DNA of 64,000 nt from Candidatus Caldilinea saccharophila. Its GTDB lineage: Bacteria; Chloroflexota; Anaerolineae; Caldilineales; Caldilineaceae. A program made the translations under genes and the position numbers. The stretch is taken from assembly GCA_016710365.1 (NCBI GenBank), contig JADJVW010000020.1, forward strand, positions 1 through 64,000, read 5' to 3'. Below are positions 8,542 through 19,646 of this stretch, piece after piece. Below the pieces are notes generated by a model, which did no database searches, had not been told where the DNA came from, and was given only the letters and a program-made list of their open reading frames with translations. Every line of letters starts with the position of its first letter. The stretch's first letter is position 1.

Positions 8542-9099
8542 TCAGCCTGCCGCAGCTTCGGCTTCTTGCGCCTTGGCGGCATTGTCGCTCTGCGCCTTAG
8601 TGGCTTTAGCAATGGCGCGCGCTTCGGCGGCTGCCCAGCTTTCGCCCTCGCGCACCACGGCGACCTGAAACTTTGCGATGACTTCCGGCATCAGACGGAG
8701 CGTCACGTCGTGGATGCCCAGGTCGCGAAGACCATGCTCGATCTCGATGCGACGGCGATCCACTTCGAAGCCAACAGCTTCACTCAGCTTCTCAGCAATG
8801 TCACTGGTGGTGATCGAGCCGTACAGACGGTCGTTATCACCGGCATTGGCCGCAAAGAGCAACCGCTTGCCTGCGATCATCTGCGCCTGCGCCTCGGCAT
8901 TGGCGCGCTCACGCGCGCGACGGCGAGTGGCAGTGGCCTTGATTTCTTCAGCCTGTTTCATCGCGCCGCGCGTGGCGAGCACTGCCAACCCACGGGGCAT
9001 GAGATAGTTGCGCGCATAGCCGCCCGCAACGGCATAAACTTCGCCGGCATGGCCTAGCTCAGGAATATCTTTGACCAATAAAACTTTGACTCGCGCCAT
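8542..9099 (-). CDS. rplI: 50S ribosomal protein L9
   Basis: Ribosomal protein L9 binds 23S rRNA domain V at the base of the L1 stalk. The N-terminal domain has the family signature VKVLLVKDIPELGHAGEV followed by GYARNYLMPRGLA. The C-terminal domain includes RLYGSITTSDIAEKL and the basic/acidic ending. At 185 residues it is longer than the usual 148-150 because of an Ala/Lys/Gln/Glu-rich tail. ATG 9099 is preferred over an upstream ATG at 9123 because AAAGGAG is placed correctly before MARVKV. It stands alone here, not beside rpsF, ssb or rpsR as in many genomes. Confidence 0.95.
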   Translation of the reverse strand: MARVKVLLVKDIPELGHAGEVYAVAGGYARNYLMPRGLAVLATRGAMKQAEEIKATATRRRARERANAEAQAQMIAGKRLLFAANAGDNDRLYGSITTSDIAEKLSEAVGFEVDRRRIEIEHGLRDLGIHDVTLRLMPEVIAKFQVAVVREGESWAAAEARAIAKATKAQSDNAAKAQEAEAAAG

Positions 9100-9194
9100 C
9101 TTTTTCTCCTTTAACAAGCGCATCAGGCGATACGTAGTTTCGCAGCATTTTGCTGCTTTGACAATTGCCCGCCATTGCAGGCAGGCAGACCCTC

Positions 9195-9223
9195 ATCATA
9201 CTGAAAATCGGCCATTCATCCAA
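9195..9223 (-). promoter_or_regulatory. Sigma-70-type promoter of rplI
   Basis: On the minus strand TTGGAT (9218-9223) and TATGAT (9195-9200) are separated by exactly 17 bases, about 95 bases upstream of the rplI start. Confidence 0.55.
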
Positions 9224-9266
9224 ATCCCTGCATCGCTTTGGGTCAATTTGTTTGTGACTCAAATGA

Positions 9267-9296
9267 TTCAACAGGATTGGGGAGTCGTGCTATACT
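9267..9296 (+). promoter_or_regulatory. Candidate promoter of the first SH3b lipoprotein
   Basis: TATACT at 9291-9296 is a good -10. TTCAAC at 9267-9272 is a weak -35 at 18-base spacing. The predicted transcript start (about 9303) leaves almost no leader before ATG 9309, which favours a later start such as TTG 9465. Confidence 0.4.
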
Positions 9297-9308
9297 GCCC
9301 TCGCATCG

Positions 9309-10692
9309 ATGGCGGCGCACATCCTGGGTCAGGGTAAGGCGCCTCTGAGATTTAACGACCTTCCGGCGCTGCAACATGAGGCTCTAGTGTTGACGCAACC
9401 TGTCGAGATTCATCTTCCTCCACCCAAATCGAATCAACTCCATCTTCCCGAATCCCACCTGGCGTTGCATCTCCGCTGGAAGCGGCGGCTGTTGGGGCTT
9501 GGGGCGGTGCTGTTCTTGCTGACCACAACCGCCGGCTGCGCATTTTCCGAACTGCTCGTCCCGCCGCCCACGTCTACGCCTGTGCCCACGCGCACGCTCG
9601 AACCTACCTTTACGCCCACCCCGGAAGCGCTGCAACCGTTGGTCGTGGTGACGCCCCCCCGCGATGGCACACCGGGGGTCATTGTGATCCAGCCAACGAT
9701 CGATGGCGATCGCATCGTGATCGCCATCCCGCCCACGGATACGCCGGTTCCGCCGCCGACCGAGACGCCCTCTCCAACGCCGACCGCGCCGCCGCTGGAG
9801 CAGACCGCGACCGCAGCCGCGTTGATTGCGCAGATGACGGCTGAGGCGCCGATCACCCCTATTCCAGGGCTGCCCATTCCCACCGCGACGCCGCTTCCGA
9901 CGGAGACCATGACGCCAGGCCCCAACCGCCACGCCCTTTATCGTCGTCGATAGCGGCTTTGTTGCCTTACGCACCGGGCCGGGCGTGCAATATCCGCAGG
10001 TAGCCCAGTTGGGGTCTGGCATCCCGATCGCGATCATTGGCCGCAACACCCAGGGCGATTGGTACGAGGTGTGCTGCGTCAACGGCGCCTCGGTCTGGGT
10101 GGTGGCCTCACACGTGCGCGTCGTCAACGAAACGCAACAAGTGGCATTGGTGGTGGCGCAGCCGCCGCCGACCTTTACGCCCACATTCACGCCAACCGAG
10201 ACGCCCACCGCCACGTTTACGCCTACTGCCACCCTCTTCCCCTTTGAGCGCGCCATCGGCCCACAGTTTTTCCCCACAGAAAATCAGTTTCTCACAATCT
10301 GGGCGTATTTTTTCGTCGGCGCGCTCAACGACACGCTCCAGCCAGAAGAACCGGTCGAAGGGTACTTTCTCGATGTGCGGTTCAAGGGCGTCGAACGACC
10401 CAATACCAATACCGACCGCCCCAGCACGAATGTAATCCAATATAGCGCGGCCGAAGGTTCTGGAAACCGCGTCAAGTACAACTATAAGTATGAATACCGC
10501 CCGCCGAACCAACCGACGCCGGCACCCGATCAAGTAGCGACGCCGCGGCCATGCGAGCTGCTTGGTCAAGGGGCGTGGCAGGTCTGGGTGCGCGATGGAG
10601 CCGGCAACCAGCTTTCCGACGTTGTAGAGTTCTCAACGGATTGCAACAATCCGAATCGCGAGATCTATCTGGGGTTTGTCCGTATGCGATAG
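9309..10692 (+). CDS. SH3b-domain lipoprotein (frameshifted at 9920)
   Basis: Predicted secreted lipoprotein, split here into two frames (9309-9953 and 9985-10692). A signal peptide (RLLGLGAVLFLLTTTAGC) ends at the lipobox Cys at about 9537. A long Thr/Pro-rich linker follows. An SH3b domain covers about 9945-10130 (FVALRTGPGVQYPQVAQLG, then NTQGDWYEVCC), and a C-terminal domain ends in NREIYLGFVRMR. Deleting one C from the run at 9920-9923 restores a continuous frame through TPGPTATPFIVVDSGF and the SH3b start, so I treat this as one gene. The likely start is TTG 9465, directly before the signal peptide; ATG 9309 gives an atypical N-terminal extension. The next gene has the same architecture. 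SH3b domains usually bind wall polymers. Confidence 0.75.
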
Positions 10693-10724
10693 CGCGGGCG
10701 ACGCCCATCAGAAAGTCGATGACT

Positions 10725-11765
10725 ATGAAACGTAACCAATTATTTTTGCTCACCATGATCACGATAGGGCTGCTGGCCGCCGGATGTTTTGGCGGCAGCC
10801 AGGTCAACGAAGAAGTTACGGCGCCCCTCCGCTCTCCTCACCCGACCTTCACGCCGACGCCAGCGACGCCGGCCACACCAACGGCGCCAGCGCTTGCCGT
10901 TGCCGCAGCCGAGGCTTCGGCGGCGCCAGCGGTCGATGTGGCATCCCAAGCAAGCGCAACGCAGCCAGAGGCGGAAGCCGCGCCGGACGCCGCGCCCAAA
11001 GCAGAAACTGCGCTGGCGGTCATCAGCGAGGATCTCATCAATATCCGGCGTGGGCCAGGGTTGGAATATCCACCCATCAAGCTGGGAATGCGGGGAGATG
11101 AGTTTACGATCATTGGGCGCAGCGCCGACGATCTCTGGTGGCAGGTGTGCTGCGTCGAAGAGTTGCCCGCCTGGATCAGCAAGACGTACATCGACGCCGA
11201 TGGCCCCATCGACGCCATCCCGGTGGCTGACCCCGATGCGGCTGCGCAGGAAGATGTCGTGATTGCACCCACCCCGTTGCCGGCGCCGGTGGAACAGAGC
11301 CAGCCTGCACCAGAAGTCCCGGCGGAGACTGCCCCGGAAGCCAGCCCGGAGGAAGCAGCGCCAGAGGAAGCAGCCCCGCCAAGCGAACCGCCGGCGCCAG
11401 CATTTCCCTTTACACTCGCCGCGCAGGAATCGTTTCCGGAAAATAACGACCTGGTGCGCATCTTCCTGTACGTCTACCAGGGCGAAGAGGCGCTGCCGGG
11501 CTATAGCTTGCGCGTCAGCAAAGATGGGGCGGCCATGCCGGTCAACGGCGTCTCTTCCGACGCTTCCGGGATGACATGGCCGACGGCCAGCCCACGCCAG
11601 CGCTTCCAAAACCTGAAAGTCGAATTCCCTGGCGTGAATCCGGGCGGGGTGTGGGAAATCCAACTGGTTGATGGCAGCGGTGCAGAGGTTGGCCCGCCGG
11701 CCACGGTTACGATGTCTGCCACCGACGCCAACCGGGAGTTGTACGTTCGCTACGAAAAGCAATAA
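10725..11765 (+). CDS. SH3b-domain lipoprotein, paralogue of the preceding gene
   Basis: A 346-residue predicted lipoprotein. The signal peptide MKRNQLFLLTMITIGLLAAG ends at lipobox Cys21. It is followed by an Ala/Pro-rich linker, an SH3b domain at residues ~97-160 (LINIRRGPGLEYPPIKLG, then DDLWWQVCC), a second Pro/Glu-rich linker, and a C-terminal domain (residues ~226-346) ending in NRELYVRYEKQ. Both the SH3b signature with the Cys-Cys pair and the terminal NRE(L/I)Y motif are shared with the preceding gene, so the two arose by duplication. The frame is open far upstream, but only the ATG at 10719 or 10725 gives a signal peptide. It ends seven bases before the glycosyltransferase start, suggesting one transcript. 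Confidence 0.82.
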   Translation: MKRNQLFLLTMITIGLLAAGCFGGSQVNEEVTAPLRSPHPTFTPTPATPATPTAPALAVAAAEASAAPAVDVASQASATQPEAEAAPDAAPKAETALAVISEDLINIRRGPGLEYPPIKLGMRGDEFTIIGRSADDLWWQVCCVEELPAWISKTYIDADGPIDAIPVADPDAAAQEDVVIAPTPLPAPVEQSQPAPEVPAETAPEASPEEAAPEEAAPPSEPPAPAFPFTLAAQESFPENNDLVRIFLYVYQGEEALPGYSLRVSKDGAAMPVNGVSSDASGMTWPTASPRQRFQNLKVEFPGVNPGGVWEIQLVDGSGAEVGPPATVTMSATDANRELYVRYEKQ

Positions 11766-11772
11766 CCCGCCG

Positions 11773-14583
11773 ATGACGACTGGCCTGCGCACCACGCGCA
11801 TCAGGTGGGCCGTGCTGCTGCTCATCGTCGCCGGGGTCGGACTGCGTGCGCTGCGGCTTGCGTGGCAGCCGCTGTGGTGGGATGAGGGATATAGCGTTTA
11901 CTTCGCCACCGAGCCGCTGGCGCGCATGTTTGACCTCACCGCGCACGACATTCACCCGCCGCTTTACTATCTCCTGCTGCACGGTTGGATCGCGTGGTGG
12001 GGAAGTCCGCAGCCACTGGTCGATCGCAGCCTGTCGGTGCTCTTCGGCGCGGCTGCGCTGCCGCTGCAGGCATGGCTGGCCGGGCGCCTCTTTCCAGGAC
12101 GGCGACGCCTGCTGATCGTGGCTGTGCTGTTGCTGGCCGTTAATCCCATGCACCTCTTGTACAGCCAGGAAGTGCGCATGTACGGGCTGGGCATGGCGCT
12201 CAGCACGGCCGGCACGGCATTTTTCTGGATCTGGCAGCGGCGGCTGGCCGCATCTGCGGGATGGCGGGGATGGCTGTGGCCGGCGCTTGGCTATACCGTT
12301 GTCATGACCGCAGGGCTATACACGCTCTACTACTTCGCCTTTCTCCTGGCCGGTCATCTTCTATGGGCGGCGCTTGTCTATCGACGTGCGTTACGCCGGC
12401 TCGCTGTGATTGTGGTGGGACAGGCTGTCATTGTTGTGCTCTACCTGCCCTGGCTGCTCTACGCCACGCCCCGGTTGATCGGCTATATCGGCGCCAAGGT
12501 CACCTCCGACCAGGATGTCGCCCTGGGGCCTTTGCGCTATCTGGAACGTCATTTTGCGGCCTTCAGCGGCGGCCATCTGCCCTGGCCCAATATGACGTTG
12601 CCGTGGGCGTTCCTGCTGGGCGGCGCGGCTGTGACCATCATGGTGGCGGCGTTGGCGCGGCGGCGCGGCGCCAGATCGCCTGCTGGCGAGCGCCATGCAG
12701 AGCCACCGATGACGCACGACGAACGCTCTGCGCTACTGCTGCTGGGCGTGCTGACAGGCGTGGCGGTGGTGGGCGGTTGGTTGGTCAATCTGCGTTTCCC
12801 GTTTTTTCCAGAAGGCGGCGAGCGCCTGTTGATCTTTGCGCTGCCCTACGGCTCCTTGCTGTTGGCGGCAGGCATCGACCGCACCTGGAAATATGCATAC
12901 GCGGGTCGCGTGGCGTTGATCTTGTTGCTGACGGCTGCGGCAGGCGGCGTCTTCACCTTTTACACGACGCCGCGCTACAGCGAGCACGACTATCGCGCTC
13001 TGCTGCGTGAGATCGTCCAGCAAGGGCGCAACGAGGACGCGCTGCTTGCCATTTTTCCGTGGCAGGTTGGCTATTGGCGCGCCTACACGCCCCAGGACGA
13101 TCCGCTGCTGACCGGGCCGACGCCGCGCCTGCTCTCCGACGGCGCGGTGACATGGTCGCCAGCCGTGCAAGCCAGCGTCGATGCGGCGTTGGCCGCGGGC
13201 GCGCTCTGGTTCCCGGAGCCGCTCACCTTCGGCAGCACGTTGCCAGCGGAGATCGAAGCCTATCTGGAAGAAAACGCCTCTAATCTGGAAAATCGCTGGT
13301 ATGGCGCGACGCGGCTGACCGCCTGGGCGGATTTGCCCACTCCCGAAGCTGGCGCGTCGCAGCAGGCGGATTTCGGCGCGGTGCAACTGCTTGTGGCAGC
13401 CACGACGCCGGAGAGCGTGGAGGCCGCCAATCAACCCATCTCCGCGCAGCTCACGTGGCAGGTTGCCGAGCCAACCAAGCTGAACATCAGCCTGCGCTTG
13501 CTCGACGACGCCGGTTCTATCTGGAGCAGCCGCGACTACGCGGTGGATTGGTCGTCCCTGACGCCGGGTGCACAGGAAACACACCGGGTCGGACTGATTG
13601 CCCCGGTCGGGCTGCCGCCAGGCGCGTACACGGTGGCGGTCAGTGTGGCGCGGCAAGACGACCGAGGCGAGCGCGGCGACGCGCTGACGCTGACCGGCAG
13701 CGACAAGGTCGATGCGCCGATCCGTCGCGTCACGGTCGTGGCGCCGGTGGAGGTGCAATCGGCGGCGCGCCTTCCTATCCGCACGCCACTGGCGACGCCA
13801 AGCGAGCAAGAGGGCGTCGCGTTGCTTGGCTTCACAGGGCCGGATGCAGCGCCGCCGATGCTGGCGGGGAGCGAGCTTGGGCTTACGCTTTTCCTGCAAT
13901 CGACAGCGGATACGCCGGCCGCGCGGTCGCTCTACGTGAGCCTGCTCGACGCGCAGGGTGCCGGCGTGGCCGGTTACACGGGGTGGCCCTTGCCCAACTA
14001 CCCCCTTTCCTTGCTGACGCAGGGCGAGCTGCTGCGCGTGCCGGTGCGCTTCTTTGCGCCGGGTGCACTCGCAAGCGGCGACTATCGGTTGGTGGCTGGC
14101 TTCCAGGACGAGGAAAGCGGCGCCCAAAGCCCGGCAGTGACGCTCGGCACGGTTCGCATCGAGCAGCGGCGCGCCAGCTTCGAGCGCGGCGCGCCGGCCG
14201 TCAGCTTGGCGACGCCGGCGCAATTTGGCACGCACGCCCGCCTCTACGGCTATGGCTACGAGCCGGACGGGGACGGCGCCAGGGTGCGGCTCTACTGGGA
14301 GATTGTCCAGCCGCTGCTGCCGCCGCACCACATCTTCGTGCATGCCGATACGGTGGACGGCGTCACGCTTGCCCAGCAAGACGGACCGCCAGTCACTGCG
14401 GCGGGACCCGCGCCCAGTGGCAGTTGGCAGCCGGGTGAATTTCTGATCACGGAACACATCATCCAGGCGCCGACAGGCACAACTATCAAGGTGGGCTTGT
14501 ACGACCCGGTAACGCTGGTGCGTCTGCCGGTGACGATTGACGGCGTGGCGGCCGGCGACAGCGTAATCCTGCGCGAAGAGTGA
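11773..14583 (+). CDS. GT39/PMT-like membrane glycosyltransferase with long C-terminal extension
   Basis: A 936-residue predicted integral membrane glycosyltransferase of the GT-C fold (ArnT/PMT-like), which uses lipid-linked sugar donors outside the cytoplasmic membrane. The first outer loop carries the family signature WWDEGYSVYFATEP, with the Asp-Glu expected of the catalytic site, and LTAHDIHPPLYYLLLHGWI. About ten hydrophobic segments fill the first half. The second half (from about 13330) is soluble and beta-rich, with two or three immunoglobulin-like stretches (LPPGAYTVAVSVARQDD; RLYGYGYEPDGD). This long extension is much bigger than in ArnT. Position after two lipoproteins suggests modification of surface proteins or polymers. 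The start ATG 11773 lies just before the first membrane segment. Confidence 0.8.
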   Translation: MTTGLRTTRIRWAVLLLIVAGVGLRALRLAWQPLWWDEGYSVYFATEPLARMFDLTAHDIHPPLYYLLLHGWIAWWGSPQPLVDRSLSVLFGAAALPLQAWLAGRLFPGRRRLLIVAVLLLAVNPMHLLYSQEVRMYGLGMALSTAGTAFFWIWQRRLAASAGWRGWLWPALGYTVVMTAGLYTLYYFAFLLAGHLLWAALVYRRALRRLAVIVVGQAVIVVLYLPWLLYATPRLIGYIGAKVTSDQDVALGPLRYLERHFAAFSGGHLPWPNMTLPWAFLLGGAAVTIMVAALARRRGARSPAGERHAEPPMTHDERSALLLLGVLTGVAVVGGWLVNLRFPFFPEGGERLLIFALPYGSLLLAAGIDRTWKYAYAGRVALILLLTAAAGGVFTFYTTPRYSEHDYRALLREIVQQGRNEDALLAIFPWQVGYWRAYTPQDDPLLTGPTPRLLSDGAVTWSPAVQASVDAALAAGALWFPEPLTFGSTLPAEIEAYLEENASNLENRWYGATRLTAWADLPTPEAGASQQADFGAVQLLVAATTPESVEAANQPISAQLTWQVAEPTKLNISLRLLDDAGSIWSSRDYAVDWSSLTPGAQETHRVGLIAPVGLPPGAYTVAVSVARQDDRGERGDALTLTGSDKVDAPIRRVTVVAPVEVQSAARLPIRTPLATPSEQEGVALLGFTGPDAAPPMLAGSELGLTLFLQSTADTPAARSLYVSLLDAQGAGVAGYTGWPLPNYPLSLLTQGELLRVPVRFFAPGALASGDYRLVAGFQDEESGAQSPAVTLGTVRIEQRRASFERGAPAVSLATPAQFGTHARLYGYGYEPDGDGARVRLYWEIVQPLLPPHHIFVHADTVDGVTLAQQDGPPVTAAGPAPSGSWQPGEFLITEHIIQAPTGTTIKVGLYDPVTLVRLPVTIDGVAAGDSVILREE

Positions 14584-14722
14584 GCGTGCTGGCAGTTTTT
14601 TGCCAAAAGTGGCAACCTTTACGCCCTACGCGCCGTAGTGTATGATGCGGATGAGAAAGGCTGCGCCGTGCTATGATCAAACACGCAGCGCAGAGATAGC
14701 ACATTTACCAAGGAGATTTTCT

Positions 14723-15229
14723 ATGCAAAGCAGCGACCAGAGCAAGTTCAACCCTGAAGCGACGGAAGAATTTATCGGCGCCGACCCCAACGCGTCCACC
14801 ACTGCCAGCGAGGAACGCGCCCGCGAGGCCACGAATGAATTGATGGACGAGCTGGCCGAGCTGGCCGGTAGCATCACCAACCTGGGCAAATCCTGGTGGA
14901 ACAGCGACCAGCGCAAGCAGATCGAGCACGACCTGCGCAGCGGCATTGACAGTCTGGGCGCCTCGCTGGAGAGCAGCGTCCATCAGGTTGCCTCCTCGAC
15001 GGAGGCCAAGGAAGTGCAGGCGAAAGCCGGCGAAGTCGGCGAGAAAGTGTCCAGCAGCAAATTTGTGACAGAGCTGGCAACGGCGTTGAAGACCGGCCTG
15101 CAGTCACTCAGCCAGCAGCTCGACAAGGTGGCCAAGGATATCGAAACCAAGAGCGCCGCAGAGCACAAGGCGGAAGATGAGACGCCGGCCGATCCGGGGA
15201 TGCACGATATCCCAATCGACCCACGTTAG
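14723..15229 (+). CDS. Hypothetical helical protein
   Basis: A 168-residue soluble protein with no signal peptide or membrane segment. It is rich in Glu, Ala, Ser and Lys, and the central region (EERAREATNELMDELAELAG; KKVQ-type heptads) should form long amphipathic helices. AKEVQAKAGEVGEKV resembles the helical repeats of late-embryogenesis or CsbD-like stress proteins, but I cannot assign a family. ATG 14723 is set by AAGGAG eight bases upstream. Its neighbours give no functional hint. Confidence 0.7.
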   Translation: MQSSDQSKFNPEATEEFIGADPNASTTASEERAREATNELMDELAELAGSITNLGKSWWNSDQRKQIEHDLRSGIDSLGASLESSVHQVASSTEAKEVQAKAGEVGEKVSSSKFVTELATALKTGLQSLSQQLDKVAKDIETKSAAEHKAEDETPADPGMHDIPIDPR

Positions 15230-15429
15230 AGGACTGTCAAGCGTCAGAGTTTGGGTTAGAGCGACAGCAAGTGAACGCAGATAGTCGCAGATAAAATCGG
15301 ATAAGCGCAGATAAGCGCAAAGCATCTGAGGCTATCGGCGTTTATCTGTGTTCCCTTCCAAAGCGAGCACTGTAGCCAGAGCAGGATTTACCTGCCTGCG
15401 CCGCAGCGCTCGCTTTTCTTTTGAGATTT
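15230..15429. other. Intergenic stretch with GCAGATAA-type short repeats
   Basis: Between two convergent genes. It contains repeated AACGCAGATAGTCGCAGATAA-like words; a related run occurs at 59620-59672. No gene is seen. Confidence 0.4.
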
Positions 15430-16533
<1,104 letters not shown>

Positions 16534-16563
16534 AAATATGTAATCTCCTTGGCCCGCCGATTT

Positions 16564-17085
16564 TCAAGCGGGATGAACGCGCGCCCGCCAATTGGCCAGC
16601 AGGCGCTGCGTGGATTCAAAGGCCAACTCAGCCGGCAGCGCCTCTGGACCAAACCAACTGGCTTCGTCGACGTCGTCGCAGGCAAGCGGTTCTACGTGCA
16701 CGTCGAGCGGTCGAGCGTGGTAGGCGAGGACAATGCCGAGGCTGGCGCCGTTGCCGTTAACCATCGGGAAAATTTCCAGCAAGTCGCCTATTGCAATTTC
16801 GAGACCCACCTCTTCACGCACCTCGCGATGCAGCGCGGAGATCGGCAACTCGCCGGCGTCCATATAACCGCCGGGCAAGGCCCATTGGCCGCGCGCCGGG
16901 TTGACCGCACGGCGAATCAACAGCACGCGGTCGTGCGCTTCGATTAAAGCCACGACGGCCACTTTGGGGTCAGGGAAATGGATAAAATTGCAGGCCGGAC
17001 AGCTCCGGCGCACTTTGCCCTCGAACGGGCGATCTTCGAGCGCGTGTGCGCAACGTGGACAGTATTGATATAAATGTTGACTCAT
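16564..17085 (-). CDS. Zinc-ribbon Nudix hydrolase
   Basis: A 173-residue Nudix hydrolase that cleaves a nucleoside diphosphate linked to another group. An N-terminal zinc ribbon has Cys9, Cys12, Cys29 and Cys32 (YCPRC, SCPAC). The Nudix box is complete: GGYMDAGE, then seven residues and REVREEVGL. The layout (zinc ribbon plus PDPKVAVVALIEAHDRVLLI) resembles ADP-ribose/NADH pyrophosphatase-like proteins. It is likely cotranscribed with the epimerase downstream. Exact substrate unknown. Confidence 0.87.
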   Translation of the reverse strand: MSQHLYQYCPRCAHALEDRPFEGKVRRSCPACNFIHFPDPKVAVVALIEAHDRVLLIRRAVNPARGQWALPGGYMDAGELPISALHREVREEVGLEIAIGDLLEIFPMVNGNGASLGIVLAYHARPLDVHVEPLACDDVDEASWFGPEALPAELAFESTQRLLANWRARVHPA

Positions 17086-17173
17086 AGTTCCTCACGCACA
17101 CGTCGCACGCCTCGGTATTATAGGGCGCAACCCAGTGAGACGCCAAAGCCACGGTGAGGGAGGGTGGCGAAGC

Positions 17174-17220
17174 CCCGCGCCCTGGGAGCGAGGACAGCGC
17201 GTCCGCTCTCAGGGCGCGGG
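17174..17220. repeat. Large GC-rich hairpin
   Basis: Arms CCCGCGCCCTGGGAGCG and CGCTCTCAGGGCGCGGG pair with one mismatch over 17 bases. It directly precedes the second copy of the dispersed repeat and may be part of the same element. Confidence 0.65.
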
Positions 17221-17223
17221 CTA

Positions 17224-17293
17224 TCTAGTACATACGGGCTAAAATACCTCATTGGTTGCTTGGTGGTAGGGCGCACCCCTGTGTGCGCCCGGA
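17224..17293. repeat. Dispersed intergenic repeat, copy B
   Basis: Matches 7393-7472 almost base for base, including GGTTGCTTGGTGGTA and the GGCGCACCCCTGTGTGCGCC palindrome. The region 17086-17355 holds no gene. Confidence 0.75.
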
Positions 17294-17355
17294 AGCCGGA
17301 CAGGCACGGGAGCCTGGCCCTACCAAATTTAGCGGAGACGTCACCTGATTCTGCA

Positions 17356-19646
17356 CTAGGCTTGATGCACCTGGCGCAGCAGGTCGGCGACAATCATCTC
17401 CGCCGGTGCGGGCAGCGCCGCTTCCTGGAAGCCGAGCACGCTTGCCATCGGCATTTCCATAATAAACCCCATCATATCCATGCCGATGGACGCGTCGCTA
17501 TCGCCGCCAAAATTGGCGCCCATCTGCGTCATCATCTGTTGAAACAGACCTGCGGAAACAGCGCGGCCCCGTGGATCCTCGATCCATTCCCGCACCGTGG
17601 ACGTGGCGTCGAGCAGGCTGGGCAGCGTGTGCGTGGCCTGCAGCGTAACCGACGCCGTGGCGCGGATGTCAGCCGACGACGCGCCGATCAGAATGTCAAA
17701 GTCGCCATCCTCCGCCACCCACTGTTTGTGCCCTGGATGCCAGAAGGCAAAGGCGCGGAAGTCGAGATCGACGGAAACACTCTTCGTTGCGCCAGGCTGT
17801 AGCTCAACCTTGGCAAAGCCTTTGAGTTCTTTTTGCGGGCGCACAAATTTGCACTGGCGGTCGTGCACATAAATCTGCACGATCTCCTTGCCGGCGACCA
17901 TGCCCGTATTCGTGACATCCACACTCACGGTGACGCCCTCGACATCGCGGAAACTAGCCGCTGAGACGTGCGCGTTGTGGTAGGCGAAGGTCGTATAGCT
18001 GAGTCCGTAGCCAAAGGGGAAAAGCACCGGCGCCTGCTTGGCGTCGTAATAGCGATAGCCGATAAACAGCCCCTCACCGTAGCGCACCTGACCATGTTCG
18101 CCGGGAAAATTGATGAACGCGGGCGTGTCTTCCAGCCGCAGCGGGAAGGTTTCGGCCAGTTTGCCCGAAGGATTGACCACACCGTAGAGAATATCGGCGA
18201 TGGCGCCGCCACCGGCCTGCCCCATCAGCCACGCCTCAAGCACCGCGGCCACGCCGTCGATCCACTCGACCATCGCCACGGCCGAACTGTTGTGAAGGAT
18301 GACGACCGTGCGCGGCTGCACCGCACTGACGGCCTTGATCAGCGCCACCTGTTGCGCGGTCAAGTCCAGATCGGTGCGGTCGTAGCCTTCGGATTCCTTG
18401 GAGGCGGGGAGCGCCACAAAGACCAGGGCGACGTCGGCGTCGCGAGCTGTCCCCACCGCCGCATCAATGAGCGGCTGTTGCATGTCGTCGCCCGCAGGAT
18501 AGCCCTCACTGTAGGTGAGCACGGCGTTGCCTGCACGCTTTTTGATCTCGTCGAAAGGAATGGCAACGCGCGTGGGGTTGATGTGCGAGCTGCCGCCGCC
18601 CTGGAAATGTGGCTCCTGCGCGGCCCGGCCGATCACCGCCACGCGCCGGATTCAGCAGCGGCAGGATGCCGTCATTTTTGAGCAGCACCATCCCTTCCGC
18701 GGCCACCTGGCGCGCCAGCGTGTGATCGGCGTCCGCGTCGAACGTGCTGCTTTTGGGCGCCTCGGCCGCGCGCACAGCGATGGTCAGGACGCGGCGTGCT
18801 GCTTCGTCGAGCACGGCCGCATCGAGTTCGCCCGCGCGCACACTTTCGATCACCTGTTGCGTGCGATAAGGCTTGGGGCCAGGCATCTCCAGATCCAGCC
18901 CGCCTTGCAGCGCCTTGACGCGATCGTGCACCGCGCCCCAGTCTGAGACGACGAAGCCTTCAAAGCCCCACTCCTGTTTGAGAATCTCGGTGAGGAGTTC
19001 ATAATGTTCCGAGCAGTAGGCGCCGTTGAGTTTGTTGTACGCGCACATCACCGTCCACGGTTGCGCACGCTTGACCGCGCGCTCGAAGGCGGGCAGGTAG
19101 ATTTCGCGCAGCGTACGTTCGTCTATGCGCGCATCGATGCCAAAACGCTGGTATTCTTGATTATTTGCAGCAAAATGCTTGAGCGATGCGCCGACGCTGC
19201 GGCTCTGGATGCCTTCGATCAGGCTGGCGGCCAATTCGCCGGCGAGATAGGGATCCTCAGAGAAATACTCGAAATTGCGCCCGCACAGGGGTGAACGTTT
19301 CATGTTGACGCCCGGCCCCAACAACACGCCGACGCCGAGCGCCAGCGCTTCTGCGGCCAGCGCCTGCCCCATGACGTGCAGCAAATCAGCGTTCCACGTG
19401 GCGGCCAGCAAAGCCGCAGTTGGGAAGCAAGTGGCCGGGAGGCTGGGACCCACCCAACGCATGAACGTCCGGCACACGGCGCACCCCGTGCGGCCCGTCG
19501 GCCATGAAGAGTTCGGGTGCGTCCAGGCGCTCGATCGGCGTCGTCGTCCATGCACTGGCGCCGGTCACAAGGGCAGCCTTTTCCTCGAGGGTCATTTGTT
19601 GTACGATCTTTACAATGTCCTGCATGATTTGCTCGCTTTCATCCAT
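17356..19646 (-). CDS. Glycoside hydrolase family 3 beta-glucosidase (two frame breaks)
   Basis: A predicted beta-glucosidase or beta-xylosidase of about 763 residues, spread over three frames (19646 to ~19446, ~19446 to ~18645, ~18645 to 17356). The GH3 barrel is seen as ELFMADGPHGVRRVPDVHAL, LLGPGVNMKRSPLCGRNFEYF, and FVVSDWGAVHDRVKALQGG, where SDW carries the catalytic nucleophile Asp. The second alpha/beta domain begins GMVLLKNDGILPLL and contains FPFGYGLSYTTF. A C-terminal fibronectin type III-like domain and an extra tail follow. Removing one base in the G run at 19445-19447, and one near 18641-18648, restores the full protein. No signal peptide is visible, so it may act on imported oligosaccharides. 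Confidence 0.85.

Noticed and set aside
12733..14457. 574-codon open frame on the minus strand
   Set aside because: Lies entirely antisense to the GT39-like gene. It is an artefact of high GC third positions; Arg/His-rich with no motifs and no ribosome-binding site.
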